From NCBI GenBank assembly GCA_914767715.1, contig OU612065.1, forward strand, positions 3,968,001 through 4,032,000: a stretch of DNA of 64,000 nucleotides, given 5' to 3'. Origin of the DNA: Membranipora membranacea (Eukaryota; Bryozoa; Gymnolaemata; Cheilostomatida; Membraniporidae). Of this stretch, positions 12,789 to 36,300 are shown one piece after another (position 1 is the first letter of the stretch; each line of letters starts with the position of its first letter). Made by a program: the position numbers and the translations under genes. The notes below the pieces were generated by a model, which was not told the origin of the DNA, searched no databases, and saw only the letters and a program-made list of their open reading frames with translations.

Positions 12789-14492
12789 TATCGCTACTTA
12801 AATTTATTATTTTATGAATGTTTACCCGATCCAATGTCTTTGACTGATTACTGTTGGAATGTCATGTCATGTATTTTTATGCACAGTAATGACAAGAGGT
12901 TTGTCTCATATATAGTGTCTCAAAGATTAATTAATGTGCAAATCCTTTTACTATAATCAATTACATGATGAGTATGATAGAGTTCATCTCAGACAAGTCA
13001 CTTTCATCAGCAAAATGTCAATGGCCTTAGGCGCGGAGGTTACGACTAGGTCCCTGGGTTTTACTGAGCAATGGCCTGAAGTAATATTGAGAATAAAATC
13101 TGGTCTCTTGGTTAACTCAGATATTTACTAGTACAATGAACTATAGTTTGATTGGATACAATAAATACAATATCAACAAATACTATCAATCTGTGATCAT
13201 CAAGCCAGGTAAAAAGTGTAAGAAAACATACTGTGGCAGTAAAAAGCTGGATCATTTTGGCACGAGAAAGGTTTGAGTGAACTAAAATCAATGTCCAGGT
13301 ACCACATACTAAATCATGACGCTGTCAGAAATAATGCAAAATGCAATCACTGCCTCTTGGGAATGCCCTCGGCAAACATACCAAGCATATGCTCAGTGCA
13401 TATCGAGGGAAGAGCAACAGCTGCTTGTCACTTAAATTATCATGCTCATCGTTTATCCTGTATGTAATTCTCAATAAAAATGTCAACGATTTTAATTGTT
13501 CGATGATTCTGTTTTACTACTCATTATTGACCAGAAATATCAGCCTAGATGCTTTCTCAGGGTCAGCTGAGGAAGAGGCGCATACTTGGTGTCTGGAATG
13601 TTCTTTCGGAAGTTCAATTAATAGTCTAATTCTATATTGGTCCAATAAAGTTGGTCGTGAGCAGAGCGATGTCTCTGTGGCCCAGATCAGACATACATTA
13701 CTCAGATATCCACGTGTGAGGCAGAGATGAACTCCCTACTGGGACCCGCGTGTAAAAAGATCATGTGCATATATGAGATCATTTAGAGATGAAGGCATCT
13801 GCTTCAGGCTGTAACTAAAAAAAAAGATATGATAAACAACATCTTACACGGCGGAGGTACATGAGCTAACAGTTCCTAATGAGCTCCATATATACATCTG
13901 GTCATGTTCGAAAATTCTTTTCAGTCTCGCGTTGCACATTTTCAGTCGCTTTGTTTTGTACAGTTTTTTAATTCGAACACTACGTAGCCTTGAAAATGGT
14001 TTGAAACAAGGCTAGAATATTTGCTATATTGGTGTTCGAACTTCGTAAATTTTTGTTCTGCAAAAATATCGTAATTGTGTCTAAATTCTATTTACACCAT
14101 GTAGTTGCATGTTATAGTAGAGCTTCTGTCTGCCTAATTGGTTGGAAGCGCTTACAAAGACTTTCCAGTTAAAAACGACCAATCCCCTGCAATCCCCATT
14201 TGCGACCAATCCCCTGCTGACGCATATGCACTTCCTGCACGATATGTCATGCAATATTTAAGCTCCCTATACATATTTCTATACAATATTTGGCTCCCAA
14301 AACAACATGTTATGAAAGTTGTATTCTGACACAATTTATAAACCTCCCGTGGATTTTGACTACGGTAGACTAAATATCTTGAATTAGGCACACGTAAATG
14401 TCCCTGCGCAAAACGGTTTGAGACTTTTCAGACTATCCTTTGTGAGGCTATTTCTGTGTAAACTTACATATTGTGGGAGTTTAGGGAGGACA
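12789..14492. other. convergent intergenic region, membrane-protein gene / PASK
   Basis: The membrane-protein gene (stop 12786-12788) and PASK (stop 14493-14495 on the minus strand) end toward each other here. A poly(A) signal for the first gene lies at 13160. For PASK only an ATTAAA-type signal far downstream on the minus strand (near 13967-13972) is seen. A 14-bp direct repeat (GACCAATCCCCTGC) occurs twice around 14177-14218. Open frames at 13273-13730 have no recognisable features and are taken as chance. Confidence 0.45.
13160..13165 (+). terminator. poly(A) signal of the membrane-protein gene
   Basis: AATAAA about 370 nt past the stop codon at 12786-12788, the first canonical signal on this strand. 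Confidence 0.5.
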
Positions 14493-26065
<11,573 letters not shown>

Positions 26066-27421
26066 GACGCTGTCAGTTCTCACCAAAGTAAGATGTTATA
26101 TTTGCCGGTCTGTTGTTTAAACTATACATATAGAGAACAAACGAAAAAACGATCTAAAGATATATTATTATTGGCTGTTCATGCACAGAGTCAATCGATA
26201 AGCCTGAAGAAGCTGTCCATGGATAGGCTACTAAAGCTCTACTTAACTGATCCAACTGTCAAGGATGCTTTGTGAATAAGCCTAAACATACCAAGAAGTA
26301 CTCAAGTCCTTGAACATACATAAAACAACTTTCTGAGACTCAGACTGACAGGGGATACCCATCCAAAACCAACTCAAGGATGATAATCATTCTATTCTCA
26401 TATATATTATTATTATATGAATATCAATTATATGCATAATACCAATGAGGGAGTTCATTGATAATACTTATAAGATAAAACAATATTTATTCAGAGGGCA
26501 AATTTATACATTATATTTATATGTGTGTGTGTTCAATTTGAATGAAACAGAGATGCTATTCTTTCTGTTGAAATGACTCAAACTCTGATCTGAGAAATAA
26601 ATATGTAGCCTGCCCTGGCCTATGATTGTGATGTTTCATTATTTTCAACTACTATACCTACATACTTTCAGTTTTCAGAGTGTTGTGGAATGTATGCCAT
26701 TCAATATAACCCAATGTGTTAACCGGTTTGTGTCAAGCAGAATATCCTTGAGGAGATGAGAGAGTAATGGCAACTATTGTGAAGTCATATTTTCACATGT
26801 TGAAAAAGCTTTTGAGGAATTTGAGTTCGGCGCCATCTTTGTTGACCATTGCAACAATAGACTGGTACTTTTCAATCTTCTTCATGCGCATATTATCGTA
26901 TTATTTTCAAATACTTCCGATAATAATGAGACTCTTCTTTAGTTAATGATCACATGATCAGAAATGTACAGAGGGAAACTTGAATTGTTGTGAAAAAGAA
27001 AGACAGTTTGTAGTTTCTCTTCAGATGTATTATTTATTACAATAAAAGAAAAACTCTAGTGTTGCTGACAAAGCACATGCATACATTGAGTGTTGTTGAC
27101 TAGAGAGAGAGAGAGAGCAAGGGAGAAATAGACTATAAAATCAAAGAAGTCTTCAAACATGGTAAGATAATTGATGAGATACTGACTGTCACAAGGAGAG
27201 TGAGACTTGTCATATATTTATATATATATAGGACTTTTTTTTGTCACCCACCCCTTTTTGGTGGCAGCATACATGGTCATGATTTTGTATAAGGTTACAG
27301 CAAGCCGGCCCTGAGAAGCTTTGTTTATGGGTATGTGATCTTTGTGGTCATGTTGCTGTTTCATCCAACAAACTTCAAACCATGTCCAGACAGGGTTGGT
27401 CATCCCTCTGGCTGGCAAACA

Positions 27422-29150
27422 TTTATTTATTTATTTATTTATTGAGGTTTTCTAAAAGTTTATAATTAAAGCAAATTAAAAATAACTTGTTGACCTCATA
27501 CACATTAACATAGATACAAAAAAAGAATTGAATAAAAAGATATAAGTGGTAGGGTGTTACATACTATATAGTGTGTAGGATAATGAAAGCATGGTATCAT
27601 AAATTGCATGAATAAGATGAAAAAAGAAAAGAAGAAACAGAGAGTGGCAAACAAAAATACAAGTTAACAACATTAGGTGGGATTAAATGATAATGATTCA
27701 TGAGGCTTGGTTGATTTAGTTACAAATGTATGAAAAATATTTAAAAAGGCTGATTTGCCTAGGTTTGATCTAAATGAGGGTTTAATTATTGCACAGTTGC
27801 TACGAAGTGATCGTGTATGTCTGTTTGATTTGCTAACGAGATGAAGTATGTGCTTGGATGCACGGCCTTTATGGACCCTCGATTTGACAAAATTGTGAAA
27901 AAGAAAATTCCTTCTACTGTGGAGAGTATGTAAATTTAGGAGCAAGCGGCCAGATGTGACAGAAAATTGTTTGGGGGCTGAAGTTATGATTCTGATTGCT
28001 TTATTTTGTACTTTTTCTAATGTATCTGAATTTTTGGCTAAACCATCAAGGTACAATGATGAGCAGTATTCTACTATAGGTCTGATCAGTGATTTGTAAG
28101 TCTTCAATGAGTTTTCTACTGTCATGTATTTTTTTAGTTTTGATAACAAGTTGACCATTTTGTTTGCTTTAGAGGCGGTGGCATTAGCCTGAGGGGTTAA
28201 ACTAAGTTCTGAATCAAGAATAACTCCAAGAAGATTGAGTGAATGCTTGGATTCTATTTTCAAATTGTTTATTTGGATTTGGTAAAAATCTTCTACTTTC
28301 CTATTTGAGAAAATACAGTATTGAGTTTTGGATAAGTTGAGTTGAAGGAGATTGTTTGAATACCAATTCGATACTTCTCTCATCAATGACTCAGATTTAT
28401 CCATTAAGGTATGGATATCTGTTGCTGTGCAGTAAATAACGGTGTCATCAGCGTAAGCGAATGCAGTTTTGTGCTTGTTAAGGAGATCATTGATAGCAAG
28501 ATTGAATAAGATTGGACCTAGAACACTTCCTTGGGGTACTCCACATGTAATCGGTAGTGCACTGGACTGATCATGATCGACTTTCATGATTTGGGTTCGA
28601 TGTGAAAGATAGGATGTAAATAATTTTGTTGTTGACTCTGCAAAATTTAGTCGCTTTAGAGTGTGGATGAGTTGTCCATGATTTATAGTGTCAAATGCTT
28701 TACGTACGTCCAAAGACAGTGCACCTATGAAATTCGGTTGAGGGTTGTCTAGCGTTGTTCTCCAATTTTGTAAAAGAGAAAGTAGTAACTGTTCACTAGA
28801 ATGGTGCTTACGAAAACCGAATTGTCGATCTGAGAGTATTCCATGTGTTTCGATAAAGGTCATAATTTGATTTTTCATACCTAGCTCAAACACCTTTGAT
28901 ATGATTGGCAGACTGGAAATTGGTCTGTAATTGCAAGGGTCTGTTTTATCGCCCTTCTTAAAGAGTGGGGTGACCAGGGCTGTTTTTAGGCAGTCAGGGA
29001 ATATTGATTTCTTGTAGCATTCGTTAATGATCAGGGCTATGGGAAGAGCTAATAGGTCTGCAACAATTTGGTACAGGGAAGCTGGAAACATGGTGATGTA
29101 CATACTGACTAGAAGGCTGATGATTGAATTAAACCCAAACCTAATGGATA
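27422..29150 (-). mobile_element. 5'-truncated non-LTR retrotransposon with intact RT domain
   Basis: The minus strand from 29103 to 27673 is one open frame of 476 codons covering nearly the full reverse transcriptase: LVTPLFKKGDKTDPCNYRPIS, FGFRKHHSSEQ, SLDVRKAFDTINH, GVPQGSVLGPILF, the catalytic AFAYADDTVIY and LLGVILDSELS, then the thumb and a C-terminal region ending near HESLSFNPT. The endonuclease is absent, so the copy is 5'-truncated. The 3' end has a simple tail, read on the + strand as (TTTA)n at 27422-27445. The lack of stops or frameshifts over 1.4 kb marks it as recently inserted. It is a LINE of the CR1/jockey-like broad group and differs from the LINE in PASK. Confidence 0.9.
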
Positions 29151-29237
29151 TTGACTATCCCAATCTGTTGCTACCACCAATATAGATACTGAAGTTAGGC
29201 AAGATACTGTCTTGACATTCTGTGGTCGGTAAGTCAG

Positions 29238-29480
29238 GATCAGGGATAGCTCAGTGCTAGAGGCGTGTGACTTGGAATCAAATGGTCCTGGGATCGAGAA
29301 CCACCAGGAACACTGTTTGTCTAGTACTACCTCATATGGCTGTCGTGGGCCATTCAGCCAAGCCGACCTGGAACAATTAATGGATGCGGGCTGGCATGCT
29401 CATAATCTTCAGAAATTGAAACGGGTATCACTCTGTACGAAACGAAAGTGCACCCCAAAGGATGCTTGATTGTATCTGCA
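29238..29480 (+). mobile_element. tRNA-derived SINE
   Basis: The head contains A-box TAGCTCAGTGCTAGAGG (from 29247) and a one-mismatch B-box GGGATCGAGAACC (29290-29302). It is followed by about 170 bp of unrelated body sequence. It lies about 90 bp beyond the 5' end of the truncated LINE. The right boundary is approximate. Confidence 0.6.
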
Positions 29481-30300
29481 TTCTGCTTTGGAAACCAACT
29501 GTCAGAAGAGGAAAACTGCAAAGCATGACTTACCAATTAAAAAAGCTTAGTGTACCTAATGACGAGTACTGAGGAAAATGAACTCCCTCTTTCATTGCAT
29601 TCATTGCTGAGGAGACCAATGGGCCTGGAAGCAATTACAATTCTCTAATGGCTACTTTATAAAAATATATATATAATATATTTAAAATTGGTCCTCCTAT
29701 TGGTCTACTGACAAGTTGGTATGTTAGCTTCCCAAGCCTGTTTCACATTCCTGTCAGGGTTTTTTGAGGGAAACTGTGCTCATGGATGTTGATTCGGCTT
29801 GAAGGGAAGATTGATTCAGTGGTGCACCTTTTTGATGTATGTTGGTAAGGTCAGGGCTGATTTGTTGTTTACTGTTTTTTGTCAAAGTGGGCCATCTGCT
29901 GGCCATTCTTCAAGGCTGGGCAATCAAAGGTCATAGCTGTTGCACTCTCCTGGCAAGAGAACTTCCAGAGTGAAATTCTCTCTGCCCTCCTTCTTACTCT
30001 CCCAAACTTTTGGATATCTCCCCTGGTGTAAGGGTACCGTTCAGCTGAAGTATACTCCATCTGTGGGTGAACAGTAATACATACAATATTTATGATTTTG
30101 TAATGCTAATTTTTAGGAGCAGCCAAGATATTCTAGGCTCAAATATTTGAAAGATTAAATTTGTTGGATACTAGACCGATATCATTGTATTTGAAATAAA
30201 AATTCAACCGTAGCATCCAACTATTCTCCTAATAAATCTTTATTTTGAAAGAGTTGTAGAAAACTTCCGTGTGTATTAATGAAGCCTTGGCCTGTGTTGT

Positions 30301-33300
30301 ATGTTACAGGATGTTGTGGGACTGTTACTCGATGTTGGCCCGTCGATGGGAGCAGAGAACCAAGCTGAGATATCATGCCTGGAGCAGTGCAAAAATATCC
30401 TCAGTCTCTATGTTCAGAGAAAGGTTAGTATTTCCGTGAATTAAATTTGTGTGCTTATCTTCTTCTTTTTTGTGCCGGGCTTTATTTATGGGATATATAA
30501 ATATTAGACCAAGTAAGGCCCATTTTCCTGCATAAGCATAGATGTAAGTCTCAATATCGCATAGTTTATATGAGACCTTGTTTCTTTACCAATTTAATTA
30601 TTAGATATTTAGCCAAGCTATTGATAAAGTTTGCCTGTTCACCTATGGGAGTGAGGACACAGCTAATGAATTAGCCGATGGATCGGAGTATCAGAACATC
30701 AGTATGGACAGAGACCTACGACCAGCTGACTGGGACCTTTGTAATCACATTCAGAATACTATTCAGGCAACAAATAACCAAGGAGACTGTATCCTTTTCA
30801 CGCACTCTGTGTATATATTGATAGATGCCTTCCTTCCTGTGTCAGCAAGGAGTTAGAGGGAATGTCAAACATGTTTTTTTTTTCTTTTTTCTCAATGCTT
30901 ACTTGTTTATCAGAATTTGTTGAGTGAAGTTACAGCTAGTTCCTTTAGCTATCAGCAGCAGTGTGTTTTCAGGCAGAGTTCATGACATGGTAACATTTAC
31001 AGCAAGTCATCTAAATTTTGTGATGCCTTAACCAACTCAATTCAGTCATTGATGCTCTCATTGTGGTCTCTACATACCTCATGAATGAAATAAAGTAAGT
31101 TGAACCTAAACCTTGTAATTTCTAGATCATAATATACCTCATCACGGCTTGTCAAGTCGAGTCCCAATTTTTATTGTACAAGTGGTTTGGTAAACGTTAC
31201 ACTATTTTTGTGTTTTAGCTCAGTTCAGGACAACAAGATAAAAAAGAAGATGGATGCAGGTCGGCGCGTAATCATGGTATTCTCCAATCTTGACAATGAA
31301 TGCCGATTAACAGAGTCATCACAGCTAAAGAGTATGATGCAGAGCATGAAGGAAAACCAGTTTGAAGTTCATTTTATGTATGTATGTAATTCTCCTCAGA
31401 TGCACCTCTTGTGTGGTGAATAAATTTTGTATAGAATCTAATAACATACAGGAAATCTTGAACACCCATAGATTCCTAAAGCATCTCATCTGTGTAGGGA
31501 GCAAAATCGGGGACCAGTTCTCATCAGTAGATTTGGATGATTGCCAATAATATGTTTTAGAGTTCAACAGTAATTGTATGCTATATTGTTGTTTGTGGTA
31601 ATCTATGGAAAATGTGCTGGTTTTTCTATTTAAAAGAGGTCCTTCTGGCCTACCAGATCCTGATAGAATGGATGAAGATCAGCCAGGAACTTCATCGGGT
31701 CGCCCTGATGATCAGAATGGAGACGCTAAACCAAAAACTCAGGCACAGATAAAATCTGAGTCCCTGGCTCAAAATATAGTCAATGCAGTTGACGGTTGTG
31801 CTTATAACTTCAGGTGTGTATTTTGTCCTTTTACCCTGTGGACTGCCAACAACTGTCAACTTGTGGTTTGATGTGATTTGCTGATAACAGGCACATTTCG
31901 CAGACATACATGCAACCTGTCCCTTCTATCCATTTACTGATATATAGGTGTTAGTTTCATTCAAGAGGCATTCATTCCATTTCTGAGCTCTATCTGGTAT
32001 CCAGGCCCGAACTTGGCTTCATCTTATCAATGAGATTGGTCATACTGTTTAATGGAAAGGAGTATAAAAGTCTGTTGCTTGCCTCTTTATGATTGTCCTT
32101 TCTTTGCTTCAGGCAAGCCTTGGCAGCAGTGTCAATCTTTGAGAGTAAGAAGACCAATCCGATGGCTTGGAAGACTGATCTGAAAATAGGCTCAACACTC
32201 AAGCTTCCTATATCTGGCTACAAAATGGTTTGTAAATACATCAGTCCAATGCAAAATGTCTGGGAAACAAACTTACATATGGACGGCATACAACAAATTT
32301 TTTTTGCCAAATAATTGATTTTTATTTGGTTGTTTATTAGAAATTCCTAAAGAATATGGTGTATGTTAGTTTCCAGTAGTTAGTAGTACTGAAATGTTAC
32401 TCACATTGATCTTAGGTGACTCGAGCTCCTCTCCCGTCCTTCAAGAGATGCTACGCTAAAAATCCTGAGGAAAATGTCGATAGAAAGTCGGACACATTCC
32501 TTCCTGATGATACCAATACAGAAGTTGACAAATCTGAAATCATAAAGGGTAAATATCACAACAATTATTTAATGGGGGTTGATGGGTTTCATCAAGGGAA
32601 TTGTAAGTGCGTCAACAGACTAATTACTTTGCTGATGCTTCTTCAGTAACGTTCTGACAGACATAAGGCAGGATGAGATTACAGCTAAAAGCTTGCGAGT
32701 ATGACATGAGTCATTGTTTCATTGAGCTTAGAAAAAAATGATTTTATGAGACATTGACAATTTTGAAATTATAAACTCTGTAAACCCTGACATATGGACG
32801 ACCCTGGAGTGAGGTTGAGGTATTAAGACTCTTCACTTCATAACTCAACTGCAAGTTTGGGTACAAGCGTATAAACTGTATCAGTCCTAAATAGTCCATA
32901 AGTATTTAGTTATCGTTCTGTAGGATACAGATATGGCACAGATTTGGTTCCTTTCAATGACGATGATATGGCGAATATGAAGTACAAAGGAGAAGGTAGA
33001 GAGTTGAGTGTCATAGGATTCACAAAATCTAGCAATGTCAAATCTCATCACTTCACAAACAAAGATGCAATGTGTATACTGCCTAGAGAAAATGATGAGG
33101 TAACAAAATGCATACTATCTCCAGCGTTTCTATATGGGGAGTATCAAATGATAATAGTCTCAACTATATTGTGATCGACATCTATTTTATCTATGGCTGT
33201 AATACTCGTTATATGATGAATTTATTTTGTAAACAAAATTTTGATCTATTGAACTAGATGTACATGAGTTTCCGTGAATTCTTATTGTGTAGAAAGGAGG

Positions 33301-36300
33301 GGTGGCATTGGATGCACTGTGTAAAGCTTTGAAGGAGACTGAAGCCGTGGCAGTTGTGAGGAGAGTGTACCAAGCTAATAGTGCGCCTATCATCGGTGCT
33401 CTCATTCCTGTAACCGAGGGCCAAAAAGAGGTATGTGAAATTCATATAAGTTTTACCCTCCCTGGTGTAACTGAGAGTTTGGGACTGGTGATACCAGCGT
33501 GTTTGTCCCGAGATCCCTGGTGGTACTGTTGTAGCCCTGGTTGTAGTAGGGGAATTAGTTAGGAGTTGCCCTCTTTAATATTATGAAAGGGCAATTCCAA
33601 AGTTTGAAACAAACTTGTCCCAAACTCCTTGAGCACAGTCAGCTGTGGGGATGCTGAAGGTTAGGCAAAAGGTGCCTGCTCTGCTGACCCTTGCAATAAG
33701 CCAGTAAAACAATTTATGCATTTTGGCTTTCAAATTAAACTTTGGCATTTTGGGTTTGATTTCGCATGTTGACATGACTAGAATCTCTGTTTTCAGTTTC
33801 TGATGTATGTAGACTTACCATACATTGAGGACATGAGAGAGATAGAGTTTCCTTCTCTTCCTGTCGATGACTCTGAAACAGAGAAGACAACTGAAAACAG
33901 ACCCACTCAGGAGCAGCTGGATGCTGTTGATTATCTTATCGATTGTATGGATATGTCAGCACAGCCTGAGTTAGTGTTAATCATAACTGTATATTTGAGA
34001 ATAGGAGTTAGATTAATTTGTTTGTGCTCCCTTTTCATCTCAACTTTGAGTGAAAATTAGTATAAACTGTGCCACAGGTTGTTTATGTAATGGAAACAGT
34101 ATTCTAAATTAGGCGGAGAACTGATACCAAAAACCTGATTCTATCACATTAAAGGGCAACCAAGGTTTCAAACAACTTCTCATTGATGGCCATTGATTAA
34201 TAGCAGATTGCACCTTCTGCATGGGAAAAAGACAAAATATAATTCGGATGATTATTCAGCCAGAATTCTTGTGAAACATTTCTTCCATCATGTACTCAAA
34301 CTCAGCTAAAAGAGAATACCAATAGCAGTTTCCTGTTCCTGTTATTATTTAGCCTGTGCTCTATAATTATTACAGCAAATTCTTGGAACCTCCCCGAAAC
34401 TGAAGTGTTACCCAGCTTAGAGTCAGCAACTACTTTGAGTTTTGCATCGCGTAATGCACAAAGCTGATGCTGCCTAGCACATTATTTGCTACCCAATAAT
34501 GCATTGCTGCGAAACCATGGTTGCCCTTTAACTTTAAATATAATTAATATATGATAGTAGTAAATGTAGAATTTAACCGAAACTTTTACTTTTGGTTGAT
34601 GAGATACTGTTTGCTGCGGGTCTCGAAATCAAGTCCTATTAGTTTTGAGACATAAGCTTTATTGAAATTACTGTTTATGACATTTACGTAACAGTGAATC
34701 ATCAATTCATTCTAGAATTTGTTTGGAGATCTTCCAATAACACTTAGTAGGACTTTTTTACACTGATGATGAATTGCCTGGTTTTACGATATTTACAGAG
34801 AAAATGACAATCTTGAGGCAGGCACTGTACCTAATCCGACACTGCAGAGACTTTACCAGGTGGGTGTGTGATAGTCATAATAAGATTGTGTATGATCAAA
34901 TTGAAAGAGAGATACAGAGGTTTGTATATTGTTGTTGTTCATGGCCTCTATTTGCTTGTCACCAATGACTGACACAGTCTGATGCCACGCGTAAGCTTTC
35001 TTGTTTTAGCCTTCTGAATGTTTTTTTTTCAGGTTTTGTCAGCAAGAGCTGTTGATGAAAATTGTACAATACCAGATTTATCGCCATTGATATCTAATAT
35101 AATCAACAATGACATATATTCATGTCGATGGATAGAAAGTGAGGAAAACAAGTTCAAAGAGCTTTTTAAACTTGAAAAAGTTGGGAAAGATAAGAAAGAC
35201 CAAGACAATGTTTACAAAGACAGGTATGTTTGCTCAACCCTAGATAATATTCATGCTCATATGAGATACAACATCCTCCCTACCTCACAATCAAGCCGCT
35301 CATAATGTTTTTTTTAGGCAGCAAAACAACATTTTGTCTAATTGAACCATCACTAATTCAAGATCAAAGTTTTGTTATTAATCCATACTTAGTGATGTCG
35401 GAGTGAACACTGGAGCTGGGGATGGTAACAACACTGATCTGACAGCTGATACTTCCTCTGATACGTCACGATTACGTGATCTCAACCAGGACACAGTCAC
35501 TAAGGTGAGATAACCGCTAACCACAGAGAGTCAGTGCATTGTCCTGTTATGTCTTTTGAGGACCAGGGTTCACCTTTTAGTCTAGGACCCTAACACTGAT
35601 GGGGTGATAGGATCAGGTTTGACATATATTCCTATCTTAGTCTGATTGTTGATTGTGAGATATTTGCGATATTTTTTTATATAATAATGTTTTATGCTCT
35701 AGGTGGGCTCAATTGATCCAGTTGGCGACTTCCAGAAAATGCTAAAAAATCTTGGCAGTGTTGAAAAAGGTATGTTTGCTGTTCATCCCATAAACATGTA
35801 TAGCCTATGGAGTCCCTTGCTTTGTGACTTTGAATCAAACAATTTGATCTTCAAAATAACACATTCGAATTTCATACATATTTTTAATGTTTTGTAGCAT
35901 ACACTGAAATATCTGAGAGAATCACTCAGCTGGTGGCTGAATCAGGGAAGGGCTCACTCTTCCAAAAAGCTCTAGAATGTGTCAAAGCTCTACGATCTAG
36001 CGCCGTGTCAGCCAACAATCAGGTTAATATATTATTGCTTCGATAAGATACAAGAAGATTTGTGATGATAATGATGAAAGTTGTTATGATATAGTAATTT
36101 ATGTGAATTAATTTAAGTGCTCAGGCAATACTAAGCTTGGGATGAGGCTTCCTCAATTTACTCCTTGATTGAGATATGCCAACTAAATCTTGGAGTAACA
36201 TACATAACCCCAGATAGAAAGTAAAGCAAAAAACTTTGGAGCATATTATTTGATGTGATCTGAGCAAGATGAATAATGTACTTACTATTTCCACTAAGTT

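Larger units (their letters stand above)
26066..30300. other. divergent PASK / XRCC5 interval
   Basis: The start of PASK (minus) and of XRCC5 (plus) face away from each other. The proximal 1.1 kb would hold both promoters. A YY1-like CGCCATCTT at 26831-26839 and an NRF1-like half palindrome CATGCGCAT near 26882 are visible but untested. A GAGAGAGAGA tract lies near 27106. The first XRCC5 coding exon is probably missing from my model: one candidate is an ATG followed directly by a splice donor (ATG|GTAAGA) at 27159-27161. The rest is occupied by a LINE, a SINE and unrecognised sequence. Confidence 0.4.

Noticed and set aside
13969-14042. Short inverted repeat (TTCGAACAC ... GTGTTCGAA) between the membrane-protein gene and PASK
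   Set aside because: Arms are only about 10 bp, with no target duplication and no second copy seen, so I do not call an element.
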